This document shows positions 16,080 to 24,474 of a stretch of DNA of 64,000 nucleotides, piece after piece. How positions within the stretch are numbered: position 1 is the first letter of the stretch; every line of letters starts with the position of its first letter. A model generated the notes under the pieces. The model saw only the letters and a program-made list of their open reading frames with translations. It had not been told where the DNA came from and did not search any database. The translations under genes and the position numbers were made by a program. Source of the stretch: Trebonia sp963771985 (GTDB lineage Bacteria > Actinomycetota > Actinomycetes > Streptosporangiales > Streptosporangiaceae); assembly GCA_963771985.1 (NCBI GenBank), contig CAVYVO010000022.1, positions 186,001-250,000 on the forward strand. The letters run 5' to 3'.

Positions 16080-16223
16080 AGGCCAAGATCGATGCGCACG
16101 TGCAGATAGAAATGCAAATAAACGTGCAAGTTTATTAATTCGTTAATTGTCGCATTTACGTCTAGCCCGCATTAAGCGGAACGGTTAGCGTATTGCCGGT
16201 AAACGCAATCGCATTCGCTGGCT

Positions 16224-17072
16224 ATGCTGTGGGCGGTAACCGTGAATGGTGACACGATCATGGTCGGGGTGGCGCGCCACCGGCTTGCGGCCACCGTATT
16301 CGGCGGCGGACTGCCCGCCGTCGTCATCGAGCCCTCGTTCGGCGGCTGGGCGAGCGACTGGCGGCCGATCGCGGAGGCCCTGGCCGAGGATACGACGGTC
16401 GTTACCTACGACCGGGCGCCATACGGCGCGAGCAGCCCCGCCCGGGATGCCAGGACGCCGCACGATATAGCCAGTGATCTGGACGGCCTGCTGCGCTGCG
16501 TCGGCATCACGGGGCCGCTTGTGCTGGTCGGCCATTCGGCGGGCGGGGTCTACATGCGCGCCTACGCCGCGCGGCACATGGACCGGGTAGCCGGGATGGT
16601 TCTCGTGGAGTCCAGCCACGAAGCCCAGCGGCCGCTGCTGCGCCCCCACTTCTCGCGGAAGGTCCGGCTGCGCGAGGCGCTCGCCGTGCCGCAGATCATG
16701 GCCGAGTCGCGGCGGTCGCGCCGCGGCGGTGACCGGCGCTCGATCATCCGCGAGTGGCGGACCTTCAAGCGGGTCACCGCCGGTCAGCCCATCCTGTCCC
16801 AGGGAGCGCTGGGCGACCGGCCGCTGGTGGTGGTCACCTGCGCGCCGGGGGACCAGCCGACGAAAAACAGCGTGTGGCAGGTATGGCACGACCTGCACCG
16901 GGACCTCGCCAAGCTGTCGGCGAACAGCTGCCATGTCGTATCGGAAAGTCCCAGTCACTACCTGAACGAAGGCGATCCGAAGCTGATCACCGCGGTGATC
17001 GCGGAGGCCGTCAGGAGCGCGCGTACCGGCGCGCCGCTGGCCGAACCGGTCGCCGCCTCAGACGGTGAGTGA
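16224..17072 (+). CDS. alpha/beta hydrolase
   Basis: An alpha/beta hydrolase of about 282 residues. The nucleophile elbow GHSAGG lies near residue 100, after VTYDRAPYGASS; the candidate catalytic His is in the ESPSHYLNEGDP segment near 246. The acid is less certain (VVTCAPGDQP near 212). The substrate is unknown; the closest general type is the haloperoxidase/esterase-like group. The region just upstream (16080-16223) is AT-rich with several CGTGCA/ATGCA words and may hold the promoter. Its 3' end overlaps the convergent MBL gene by 15 bp. Confidence 0.75.
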   Translation: MLWAVTVNGDTIMVGVARHRLAATVFGGGLPAVVIEPSFGGWASDWRPIAEALAEDTTVVTYDRAPYGASSPARDARTPHDIASDLDGLLRCVGITGPLVLVGHSAGGVYMRAYAARHMDRVAGMVLVESSHEAQRPLLRPHFSRKVRLREALAVPQIMAESRRSRRGGDRRSIIREWRTFKRVTAGQPILSQGALGDRPLVVVTCAPGDQPTKNSVWQVWHDLHRDLAKLSANSCHVVSESPSHYLNEGDPKLITAVIAEAVRSARTGAPLAEPVAASDGE

Positions 17073-17699
17073 CTCCCCGACCGGGACCATGGTGAGCGGG
17101 ATGCCGGTGAGGCCCTGCTCGCCCAGGAGCGTCGCGGTCAGGTTCTGCCCTATCTCGCTGAGCAGCATCTCGTGGATCTGCACGAGATGCCGCGGGCGCA
17201 CCGCGCGTACGTAGTCGGCGGCCTCCCCGAGCTTTGACCACGGGCCGCTGGTCGGCAGCAGCAGGGTGGACACGCTCGCCTCCGGCACGAAGTACGCGTC
17301 GCCGGGGTGGTACACCGCCTCGTCGACCAGGTATCCGACGTTGGCGATCGTCGGGATATCCGGGTGGATGACCGCGTGCGTGGCGCCGTGCACCGTGATG
17401 GTGAACCCGCCGACCTTCAGCTCATCGCCGGCCGAGACAGCGGTGAACTGGTCCGGGTGCGCGCCGAACGCCCCGGCGAGCGACGCGGGCGCGTACACCC
17501 TCAGGTCCGGGCGGGCGGCCAGCGCCTCGTTGATCGCCGCCTCGTGCACGTGGTCATAGTGCTCGTGCGTGATGAGGATGGCCTCGGCCCCGGCGATGAT
17601 CTCCGCGGCGTCCTGTGAAAACGAGCCAGGGTCGATGACGAACGACGACCCTTCCTTCTCGAAGGCGACACAGGCGTGATTGTGCTTGGTCAGCTTCAC
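17058..17699 (-). CDS. UlaG-like MBL fold hydrolase
   Basis: A 213-residue metal-dependent hydrolase of the L-ascorbate lactonase (UlaG)-like branch of the MBL superfamily. The metal motif is THEHYDH (near residue 44), with HGATHAVIHPD near 105 and YHPGDAYFVPE near 130 supplying further ligands; the C-terminal HLVQIHE supplies a His near 180. This branch includes lactonases and phosphodiesterases; the substrate here cannot be told. GTG 17699 is preferred over GTG 17720 because AAGGAG lies 9 nt upstream and homologues begin at the KLTKHNHACV segment. Convergent with the hydrolase downstream. Confidence 0.85.
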   Translation of the reverse strand: MKLTKHNHACVAFEKEGSSFVIDPGSFSQDAAEIIAGAEAILITHEHYDHVHEAAINEALAARPDLRVYAPASLAGAFGAHPDQFTAVSAGDELKVGGFTITVHGATHAVIHPDIPTIANVGYLVDEAVYHPGDAYFVPEASVSTLLLPTSGPWSKLGEAADYVRAVRPRHLVQIHEMLLSEIGQNLTATLLGEQGLTGIPLTMVPVGESLTV

Positions 17700-17827
17700 C
17701 GCGACGGGCTCCTTCTGCACGTTCAGGCGGAATGTTCAAGCCTGACAGTACTCCCGCCCCGGTGACCACGGTCCGGCGGGCGGGCTGGGTCGCGGCAGGC
17801 GCAACGGTACGTTCAGAATATTTAGCT

Positions 17828-18622
17828 GTGACTGTGAACGAAGGGAAAGCGACGTCGTTCGGGAGCGTGGCCGAGAGCTACGACCGGGTGCGGCCAGGAC
17901 CGGCGCCCGGGGCGCTGGACTGGCTGGTGCCCGCGGGGTGCGAGCTCGCCGTGGACGTGGCGGCGGGAACCGGCCTGTTCACCCGCGCACTGCTCGGCCG
18001 GGCGGCGCACGTGGTGGCGATCGAGCCGGACGCGCGGATGCGGGCGGTGCTGGCACAGCGGTCGCCGCAGGTCCGGGCCCTGGAAGGCTGGGGCGAGGAC
18101 ATGCCGCTGCCGGACGGGTGCGCGGACGCGGTGTTCGTGTCGACCGCCTGGCACTGGCTTGACCCGGAGCGCGCGGTCCCGGAGATCGCGCGGGTGCTGC
18201 GTTCCGGCGGACGGCTGGGAGTGATCTGGACCAGCCGGGACCGGGAGCAGGACTGGGTGGCCGAACTCGACCTGCTCCGGCTGCCGGGCATCAGCGATCC
18301 GGAAGCCAGCCCAGGCGAGCCGCGCACCCTGAGCGAGGTGCGGGCGCAACTGGACCGCCATCACTCGGTGACGCTGCCCGCGGGTGCGGAGTTCGGCGAC
18401 GTGGCTACGGCGTCGTTCCGCTTCACCCGCGTGATCGCGGTCGGCGACCTGCTCGACTGGCTGGCGACCAACAGCTCGTTCATCACCGCCTCCGCGGCCG
18501 ACCGCGCGGAAGGACTGGCCAGGTGCCGCGCGGCGCTGCTCGAAGTCAGCGGGGGCGCCGAGCTCATCGATATGCCGATGCGGTCCTGGTGCTGGCGCGC
18601 CAGCCGCCTGGGCCGCCGATGA
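17828..18622 (+). CDS. class I SAM-dependent methyltransferase
   Basis: A methyltransferase of about 264 residues with the Rossmann-type SAM site DVAAGTGLFTRAL (near 43), the acidic loop VAIEPDARM near 64, and the motif AWHWLDPERAVPEIARVLRSGG (residues about 107-128), typical of small-molecule C/O/N methyltransferases. The substrate is unknown. The open frame starts at 17732, but the conserved region begins at VNEGKATSFGSVAESYDR, so GTG 17828 (or 17834) is chosen. No Shine-Dalgarno sequence is evident. It is divergent from the MBL gene. Confidence 0.85.
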   Translation: MTVNEGKATSFGSVAESYDRVRPGPAPGALDWLVPAGCELAVDVAAGTGLFTRALLGRAAHVVAIEPDARMRAVLAQRSPQVRALEGWGEDMPLPDGCADAVFVSTAWHWLDPERAVPEIARVLRSGGRLGVIWTSRDREQDWVAELDLLRLPGISDPEASPGEPRTLSEVRAQLDRHHSVTLPAGAEFGDVATASFRFTRVIAVGDLLDWLATNSSFITASAADRAEGLARCRAALLEVSGGAELIDMPMRSWCWRASRLGRR

Positions 18623-18683
18623 CCGAAAGGCCCGGGTAATAATTTCACGGTTCGGCGCCGGGCTGTGCGGTCCGCGCAAGCCC

Positions 18684-18689
18684 TAACAT
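18684..18689 (+). promoter_or_regulatory. -10 box for leaderless membrane-protein gene
   Basis: TAACAT (TANNNT) ends 6 nt before GTG 18696 with no ribosome binding site between, the same layout as at 659 and 3004. Confidence 0.4.
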
Positions 18690-18695
18690 TTGCAT

Positions 18696-19547
18696 GTGGC
18701 AACGGAGTACGGCGGGGCGTACGGCGGTCAGCCGTGGCATGGCGGCCAGCCGTCTTACGCAGGCCGTCCGCCGTACGGAGGCCAGCCGCCGTACCGGCCC
18801 CGGCCCCGGCGCCGCGGTCGCGCCGGCCTGATCGTCGTCGTCGTCGCCCTTGTTCTCGGCGGCGCCGGGCTTATTTTGTCGCTCGCCGGGGTGGCGAGCC
18901 AGCTGCTTCCCCGGGAGTTCACCGCCGCCCAGCAGCGGCAGATCACGGACTGGGAGACCGGCAAGAGCTGGCGGCTGCTGACGGCCGGGACGATGTTCCC
19001 CGCCACTGTCCGTTATCCCCCGCCCGGAGCCCTCGACGATGACTCCAGCCTGACGCTGACCGCCCGGCGGATCGGCATCGCGCGGCAATCCTCCTGCGCG
19101 GCGGGCACCGACGCCGCCTTCGCCGCCGTGCTCGCACGCAACGGCTGCGAGGCGATGCTGCGTGCCACGTACGTCGACGACACGGACAGCTACGTGGTGA
19201 CCGTAGGCGTCGCGGTTATGCCCGGGTCGGCTCAGGCCAGGGCAGCGAACCGGGAACTGCCGAGTGCCGTAGACGGCCGCGGTGTCCTGCCGGTGCGCTT
19301 CGCCGGCACCCCGGCGGCCTGGTTCACCAGCACGCGGCGGCAGCTCTCGGCGAGCGAGCCCGACGGCACGTACGTCTTTTTCTACACGGTCGGTTACGCC
19401 GATGACCGGCCGCGGGAGCCCGTCGCCGCGGACAGCTACGCCGACGCGGAGATGACCAGCATGGGCGCGGGCGTGGCGAGGGCGGTCGGCGCGGTCCTGG
19501 CCGCTCCCGTGCCGGCGCCGCACTGCCCGGGGACTCCGGGATGCTAG
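18696..19547 (+). CDS. membrane-anchored protein with G/Y/P-rich N-terminus
   Basis: A protein of about 283 residues that I do not recognise as a named family. The first 45 residues are Gly, Tyr, Pro and Gln rich (GGQPWHGGQPSYAGRPPYGG) and end in a basic patch RPRPRRRGR. One transmembrane segment (LIVVVVALVLGGAGLILSLAG) follows near residues 46-66. The rest is probably extracytoplasmic, with cysteines that could form disulfides (near 134, 149 and at the C-terminus, HCPGTPGC). This N-terminal layout is common in actinomycete cell-envelope proteins. It overlaps the mycosin-like protease gene by 7 bp, so the two probably act together at the cell surface. Confidence 0.7.
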   Translation: MATEYGGAYGGQPWHGGQPSYAGRPPYGGQPPYRPRPRRRGRAGLIVVVVALVLGGAGLILSLAGVASQLLPREFTAAQQRQITDWETGKSWRLLTAGTMFPATVRYPPPGALDDDSSLTLTARRIGIARQSSCAAGTDAAFAAVLARNGCEAMLRATYVDDTDSYVVTVGVAVMPGSAQARAANRELPSAVDGRGVLPVRFAGTPAAWFTSTRRQLSASEPDGTYVFFYTVGYADDRPREPVAADSYADAEMTSMGAGVARAVGAVLAAPVPAPHCPGTPGC

Positions 19548-20899
19548 GCGGGCGCCGCCGCCGGATGGCGCTGGCGGCGGGCGTGGCGGGCGCGCTGACG
19601 GCGATGCCCGTCATCGCGGCCAGCCCCGCGGTTGCGGCCCCGGCGGCCCCGGCGATCCGGGTGGCTCCGGCCACCCGGGCGGCCCCGGCGGCCCTGGCGG
19701 ACGCGGTCCGGGACAGCCAGCTGTGGGTGCTCCAAATGCTCGACGTCCAGTCGGCCTGGAATATCACCGAAGGCGCCGGCGTGACGGTGGCGGTCATCGA
19801 CAGCGGGGTCGACCCGTACGTCAGCGACCTCCAGGGATCGGTGATCACCGGGCCTGACCTGACCGGCCTGGGCACGTCAATGAATAACCCGCACTGGGGC
19901 GAGCACGGCACCTGGATGGCGTCCATCATCGCCGGGCACGGTCACGACGGCGGCGGTGACGGGATCATCGGCGTCGCGCCCGCGGCGAGGATCCTGTCCA
20001 TCCGGGTGATACCGGACAGGGACGACCCGAACTACCGCACCTACGACAACGAGCCTGAGCGGAGAATCCAGGACTCACTGGCGGCCGGCATCAGGGACGC
20101 GGTCAACGACGGCGCCCAGGTGATCAGCATGTCGATCGGCTACTCCGCGCCCAGCGGCGTGGTGCGCGGCGCGCTGGAGTACGCCTATTCCCGCGGCGTC
20201 GTCTTGGTGGCGTCGTCCGGCAACTCCGGGCACGACGACGAGCGCCGCGACGACGGTTTCGCACCGGTCTCGTTCCCCGCCGAATACCCGGGCGTGCTCA
20301 GCGTCGGCGCGCTCGACGGCGACGACCAGGCGGCCAGCTTCTCGAGCAACAACCTCTCGGTCCAGGTCGCCGCCCCCGGCGTGCGCATCCCGGCCCAGGG
20401 CAGGGACGGGCTGTACTGGACGGTCGACGGCACCAGCCCGGCGTGCGCCCTCGTGGCCGGCGTCGCGGCGCTGATCAAGTCCCGCTACCCGCGGATCTCG
20501 CCGGCCCTGGTGACGGAGGCGCTGACCAGCACGGCACACAACAACCCGCCGGGCGGCTACAACGCCCAGACCGGATTCGGCACCGTGGACGCCGCGGCGG
20601 CGCTGCGCGCGGCCGGGCAGCTGATGGCCGCGCACCGGGCGGCATCGCAGGTCACGGCTACGGCGCACTTCGGCGGCGGCAGCGCGGCCATCCCGGCGGC
20701 GCCGGTAGCGCCGCGGGGCGCTGGCCAGCTGGCCCTCTTCACGGTGTTCGCGGCGGCTTCGCTGGCGCTCGTGCTCGCGGCGGCCGCGGGACTGGCCGCG
20801 GCGCGCAGGGGACGGCGCGCGCGAGCCTACGAGGGAGCGGCCGCCTACGCGAGGCCGCCCGCGCCCGGCTACTACGGCGGGCCGGATGATTCCGCTTGA
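19541..20899 (+). CDS. mycosin-like subtilase (S8), membrane-anchored
   Basis: A secreted, membrane-tethered serine protease of the type VII secretion mycosin kind, 452 residues. A signal peptide spans roughly 1-32 (GGRRRRMALAAGVAGALTAM, then AVAAPA). The catalytic triad is visible: Asp in AVIDSGVD near 88, His in EHGTWMASIIAG near 124, Ser in DGTSPACALVAG near 298; ASSGNSG near 226 gives the oxyanion Asn. A C-terminal membrane helix (LALVLAAAAGLAAARRGRR) with a basic stop precedes a short tail. In mycobacteria mycosins work with ESX systems, but no ESX gene is present here. It overlaps the preceding membrane gene and the following ATL gene. Confidence 0.85.
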   Translation: MLGGRRRRMALAAGVAGALTAMPVIAASPAVAAPAAPAIRVAPATRAAPAALADAVRDSQLWVLQMLDVQSAWNITEGAGVTVAVIDSGVDPYVSDLQGSVITGPDLTGLGTSMNNPHWGEHGTWMASIIAGHGHDGGGDGIIGVAPAARILSIRVIPDRDDPNYRTYDNEPERRIQDSLAAGIRDAVNDGAQVISMSIGYSAPSGVVRGALEYAYSRGVVLVASSGNSGHDDERRDDGFAPVSFPAEYPGVLSVGALDGDDQAASFSSNNLSVQVAAPGVRIPAQGRDGLYWTVDGTSPACALVAGVAALIKSRYPRISPALVTEALTSTAHNNPPGGYNAQTGFGTVDAAAALRAAGQLMAAHRAASQVTATAHFGGGSAAIPAAPVAPRGAGQLALFTVFAAASLALVLAAAAGLAAARRGRRARAYEGAAAYARPPAPGYYGGPDDSA

Positions 20900-21194
20900 C
20901 GAGTACTCGGGGCGGGTCCTCGACGTGGTGGACGCCATCCCGGCCGGGCGGGTGATGTCGTATGGCGACATCGCCGAATACCTGGAGAGCGGTGGTCCCC
21001 GGCAGGTCGGCAGGGTGCTGGCGGTCTACGGCGGCGGGGTCGCCTGGTGGCGGGTGATCCACGCCGACGGCACGCCGGCGCCCGGTCACGAGGCAGCCGC
21101 GCTGTCGCACTACCTGGATGAGGGCACCCCGCTGCGTTCGGCCGGGCCGCCGGTGCGCGTTGACATGCGGCGTGCCCGCTGGGTCGGCGAATAG
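20886..21194 (+). CDS. alkyltransferase-like (ATL) DNA repair protein
   Basis: A 102-residue MGMT-like protein. The helix-turn-helix and Arg finger region (GRVMSYGDIAEYLESGGPRQVGRVL) is intact, but the alkyl-acceptor PCHR motif is replaced by WWRVIHADG, so it cannot accept alkyl groups. This is the ATL class, which binds O6-alkylguanine and passes it to nucleotide excision repair. The neighbour downstream is the AdnA helicase-nuclease, and the same order (MGMT-like gene next to adnA) is found in mycobacteria. The start overlaps the end of the protease gene by 14 bp. Confidence 0.9.
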   Translation: MIPLDEYSGRVLDVVDAIPAGRVMSYGDIAEYLESGGPRQVGRVLAVYGGGVAWWRVIHADGTPAPGHEAAALSHYLDEGTPLRSAGPPVRVDMRRARWVGE

Positions 21195-21223
21195 CCGCTT
21201 CGCCTCTCGAATGTCAGACGGTC

Positions 21224-24200
21224 GTGCTGGAATGCACAGTGATGAACGGTTACCGGCTCGTCCGCGGCGCGCCAGCCGCCGGCCGCTCGCCAGGCGCGGC
21301 CGCGCCGCGCCTGGACGAGGCGCAGCAGCAGGTCGTCGACCACAAGGGCGGCCCGCTTCTCGTGCTGGCCGGCCCGGGCACGGGCAAGACCACCACGATC
21401 GTGGCCGCGGTCGCGGAGCGGATCGAGCACCGCGGCATCGACCCGGGCCGCATCCTGGTCCTCACCTTCAGCCGGAAGGCCGCCGGCGAACTCCGCGAGC
21501 GCATCACGGCGCGCCTTGGCCGCACGACCAGGGAACCGCTCGCGCTCACCTTTCACAGTTACGCCTATGCCCTGGCCAGAAGGGAATACGTGCTCGCGGG
21601 AGACCAGCCGCCGCGGCTGCTCTCCGCACCGGAGCAGCTTCTCGAGATACGCAGGATGCTCCGCGGGGAGGTCGCCGACGGCGGCCAGAACTGGCCCGAG
21701 CGGCTGCGGCCGGCGCTGGCCGCCCGGGGCTTCGCGGAGGAGTTGCGCGACGTCCTGATGCGCGCGGCCGAGCGGGGCCTCGACGGCAAGGCGCTGCGCC
21801 AGCTCGGCAGGCGCTGCAAGCGGGACGACTGGGTAGCGGCGGGCGCCTTCCTCGACAGGTATGCGGGCCGCTTCGACCTGGCGCCGGTGCCGGCCTACGA
21901 CTACGCGGAGATCGTCCGGATCGCCGCGGGGCTGCTGACCAGGAAGGCGACACGGGAGCGCGAGCGGGACGCGTACGACGCGGTGTTCGTCGACGAGTAC
22001 CAGGACAGCGACCCGGCGCAGGAGTCCCTGCTGCTCGCGCTCGCCGGCGACGGCCGGGACCTGATCGCGGTGGGCGACCCCGACCAGTCGATCTACGCGT
22101 TCCGCGGCGCGGACGTCCGCGCCCTGACCGGCTTTCCCGACAAGTTCCGCGCGCCGGACGGCTCGCCGGCGCCCGTCGTCGCGCTGCGGACGTGCCGCCG
22201 CAGCGGTCCGGTGCTGCTTGCCGCGTCCCGCCGGATCGCCCGCCGCCTTCCGGCGGCCCCGCGCCCGGCAGCGGCGCCTCCCGGCACCCCGGTCGCGCCG
22301 CATCGCGTGCTCGCCCCGCTGCCCGGCGTGCCAGCCGGCGAGGTGCGGATCTGCGTCGCGGACACCCAGGCGCAGGAGGCCGCCCTTGTCGCCGACGTGC
22401 TCCGCCGCGCGCACCTGGCCGACGGGGTGCCCTGGGCACGGATGGCCGTGCTGGTCCGCTCCGCGCAGCGCCAGGTCCCGGTGCTGCGGCGTGCCCTCGC
22501 CGCCGCGGGGGTCCCGGTGACCGTGGCCGGTGACGAGCTGCCGCTGCCGGACGAGCCGGGCGCCCGGCCGCTGCTGACGCTGCTGCGCTGCGCGCTGCGG
22601 CCCGAGAAGCTGGACGAGGAGACCGCCGCCGAGCTGCTCACCGGCCCGCTCGGCCAGTCCGACAGCCTTGGCCTGCGCAAGCTCCGCCGCGCGCTCGGCG
22701 GAACCCCGCTCGCGGCAGCGCTCACGCACCCACGCGCCCTCGAGACGGTCAGCGAGCGCGTAGGGGCGCCGGCCCGCCGGGTAGCCGGCCTGCTCGCGAC
22801 GGCCAGGAAGGCCGTCGACGGCGGCGGCACCGCCGAGGACGTGCTCTGGGCGGTCTGGGAGGCTTCGGCTTTGGCCGAACGCTGGGAGCGGCAAGCCGAG
22901 CACGACCCGGCAGCCGACCGGGACCTGGACGCCGTGCTTGCGCTGTTCGACGCCGCCGCGCGGTTTACCGACGACATGCCGCCCGGCAGCCCGCTGCTGT
23001 TCCTGGAGAGCCTGACCGGCCAGGAGATCCCCGGCGACACCCTCGCCGAGCAGGCGGCGCGCGAGGAAGCCGTCCGCGTGCTGACCGCGCACCGGTCCAA
23101 GGGCCTGGAGTGGGACGTGGTGGTCGTCGCCGGGGTGCAGGAAGAGGTCTGGCCCGACCTGCGGTTGCGCGGCTCGCTCCTGGGCGCCGACGAGCTCGCC
23201 GAGGCGGCCGGCGCCGACGCCATGAGCGAGGGGGCCGCGGACGTCGCGACCGCCGCGCTCGCCGCCAAGCTGCTCGCCGAGGAGCGGCGCCTTTTCTACG
23301 TCGCCGTGACGCGCGCGCGACGGCAGCTCGTAGTGACCGCCTCGGGCGGCGACGAACAGGATCAGCGCCCGTCCCGGTTCCTCGCCGAGCTCGCGGGCGA
23401 CGACGTGGCCGTCGAGCGGGCGGGCGCGACGACCCGGTGGCTGTCGCTGCCGGCGCTGGTCGCCGACCTCCGCCGGACCGCGGCCGACGTGACCAGGCCG
23501 ATGCCGCTGCGGGAGGCCGCGGCACGGCAGCTGGCCAGGCTGGCGGACGCCGGCGTGCGGGGCGCGGACCCGCGGGAGTGGTACGCGCTCACCGAACTGT
23601 CCGACCTCGGGCCGATCGTGGCGGCGGGGGAGCACGTCCGGCTGTCGCCCTCGCAGGTCGAGTCGTTCGCCCGCTGCGGGCTGCGCTGGCTGCTCGAGTC
23701 GGCGGCCGGCGCGGGACGGCCCGATGTCCTGCGCCACCTGGGCACCGTCATCCACGCCGCCGCCGTCCTCATTTCCGACGGGGCATCGGAACGGGCGGTG
23801 GCGACTCGCATCGACGACATCTGGCACCACCTTGATTTCGGGAGCGCCTGGTACGGTTCCCGGCAGCGCGAGCTCGCCGAGCGGATGGTGCGGAAGTTCC
23901 TGGAGTGGCACGCCGCCAACCCCCGGGAGCTGCTGGCGACCGAGCAGGCGCTGCGGGTGCGGGTGGGCCAGGTGGAGATCACCGGGCGGGTCGACCGGCT
24001 GGAACGCGACGCCGACGGCAGGGGCGTCATCGTGGACCTGAAGACCGGGTCGACCGCCCCGCGCGAGGACGAGCTTGACCGGCACCCGCAGCTGGGCGTC
24101 TACCAGCTGGCCGTCCTCCTCGGCGCGTTCGAGCGGCTGGGCGTCACCGAGCCCGGCGGCGCGGAGCTCGTGCAGGTCGGGAAGGCGGGCTTCGCCGCCA

Positions 24201-24391
24201 GGGCCCGCGTGCAGCGGCAGCGCGCGCTGTCGGACGATCCGGCGCCCGGCTGGGCCAAAGACCTGGTAGACGCCGTGGCCACGGGCATGTCGGGCCCGGT
24301 CTTCCGCGCTCGCGTCAACCCGGGATGCCGTACGTGCCCGGTCTCCTCCTGCTGCCCGGTGCACCCGGACGGCGGGCAGGTCGGTCAGTAG
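21224..24391 (+). CDS. adnA: AdnA-type helicase-nuclease subunit
   Basis: A UvrD-like helicase fused to a RecB-type nuclease, 1055 residues, the same length as mycobacterial AdnA. Helicase motifs: Walker A GPGTGKT (residues 50-56), LTFSRKAAGEL, VFVDEYQDSDPAQ (motif II), VGDPDQSIYAFRGAD (III), LTAHRSKGLEWDVVVVAG (V) and RRLFYVAVTRARRQ (VI). The C-terminal nuclease carries the IVDLKTGS active-site strand near 930, and Fe-S cysteines in ARCGLRW and the final CRTCPVSSCC. With AdnB it resects double-strand breaks for recombination. GTG 21224 is used; ATG 21242 is an alternative. Oddity: adnB normally follows at once but here lies 3.8 kb downstream. Confidence 0.9.
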   Translation: MLECTVMNGYRLVRGAPAAGRSPGAAAPRLDEAQQQVVDHKGGPLLVLAGPGTGKTTTIVAAVAERIEHRGIDPGRILVLTFSRKAAGELRERITARLGRTTREPLALTFHSYAYALARREYVLAGDQPPRLLSAPEQLLEIRRMLRGEVADGGQNWPERLRPALAARGFAEELRDVLMRAAERGLDGKALRQLGRRCKRDDWVAAGAFLDRYAGRFDLAPVPAYDYAEIVRIAAGLLTRKATRERERDAYDAVFVDEYQDSDPAQESLLLALAGDGRDLIAVGDPDQSIYAFRGADVRALTGFPDKFRAPDGSPAPVVALRTCRRSGPVLLAASRRIARRLPAAPRPAAAPPGTPVAPHRVLAPLPGVPAGEVRICVADTQAQEAALVADVLRRAHLADGVPWARMAVLVRSAQRQVPVLRRALAAAGVPVTVAGDELPLPDEPGARPLLTLLRCALRPEKLDEETAAELLTGPLGQSDSLGLRKLRRALGGTPLAAALTHPRALETVSERVGAPARRVAGLLATARKAVDGGGTAEDVLWAVWEASALAERWERQAEHDPAADRDLDAVLALFDAAARFTDDMPPGSPLLFLESLTGQEIPGDTLAEQAAREEAVRVLTAHRSKGLEWDVVVVAGVQEEVWPDLRLRGSLLGADELAEAAGADAMSEGAADVATAALAAKLLAEERRLFYVAVTRARRQLVVTASGGDEQDQRPSRFLAELAGDDVAVERAGATTRWLSLPALVADLRRTAADVTRPMPLREAAARQLARLADAGVRGADPREWYALTELSDLGPIVAAGEHVRLSPSQVESFARCGLRWLLESAAGAGRPDVLRHLGTVIHAAAVLISDGASERAVATRIDDIWHHLDFGSAWYGSRQRELAERMVRKFLEWHAANPRELLATEQALRVRVGQVEITGRVDRLERDADGRGVIVDLKTGSTAPREDELDRHPQLGVYQLAVLLGAFERLGVTEPGGAELVQVGKAGFAARARVQRQRALSDDPAPGWAKDLVDAVATGMSGPVFRARVNPGCRTCPVSSCCPVHPDGGQVGQ

Positions 24392-24474
24392 GGACAGCCT
24401 CCGTCCTGGAAGTGCGGCTATTCCCGGCTTTCTTGTACCCGGTACATTGTTGAACGGGCAAGGAGGTGGGAGCC

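Noticed and set aside
18696..20899. Type VII secretion locus
   Set aside because: Only a mycosin-like protease and one membrane protein; no EccC ATPase, EccD channel or WXG100 proteins in the window.
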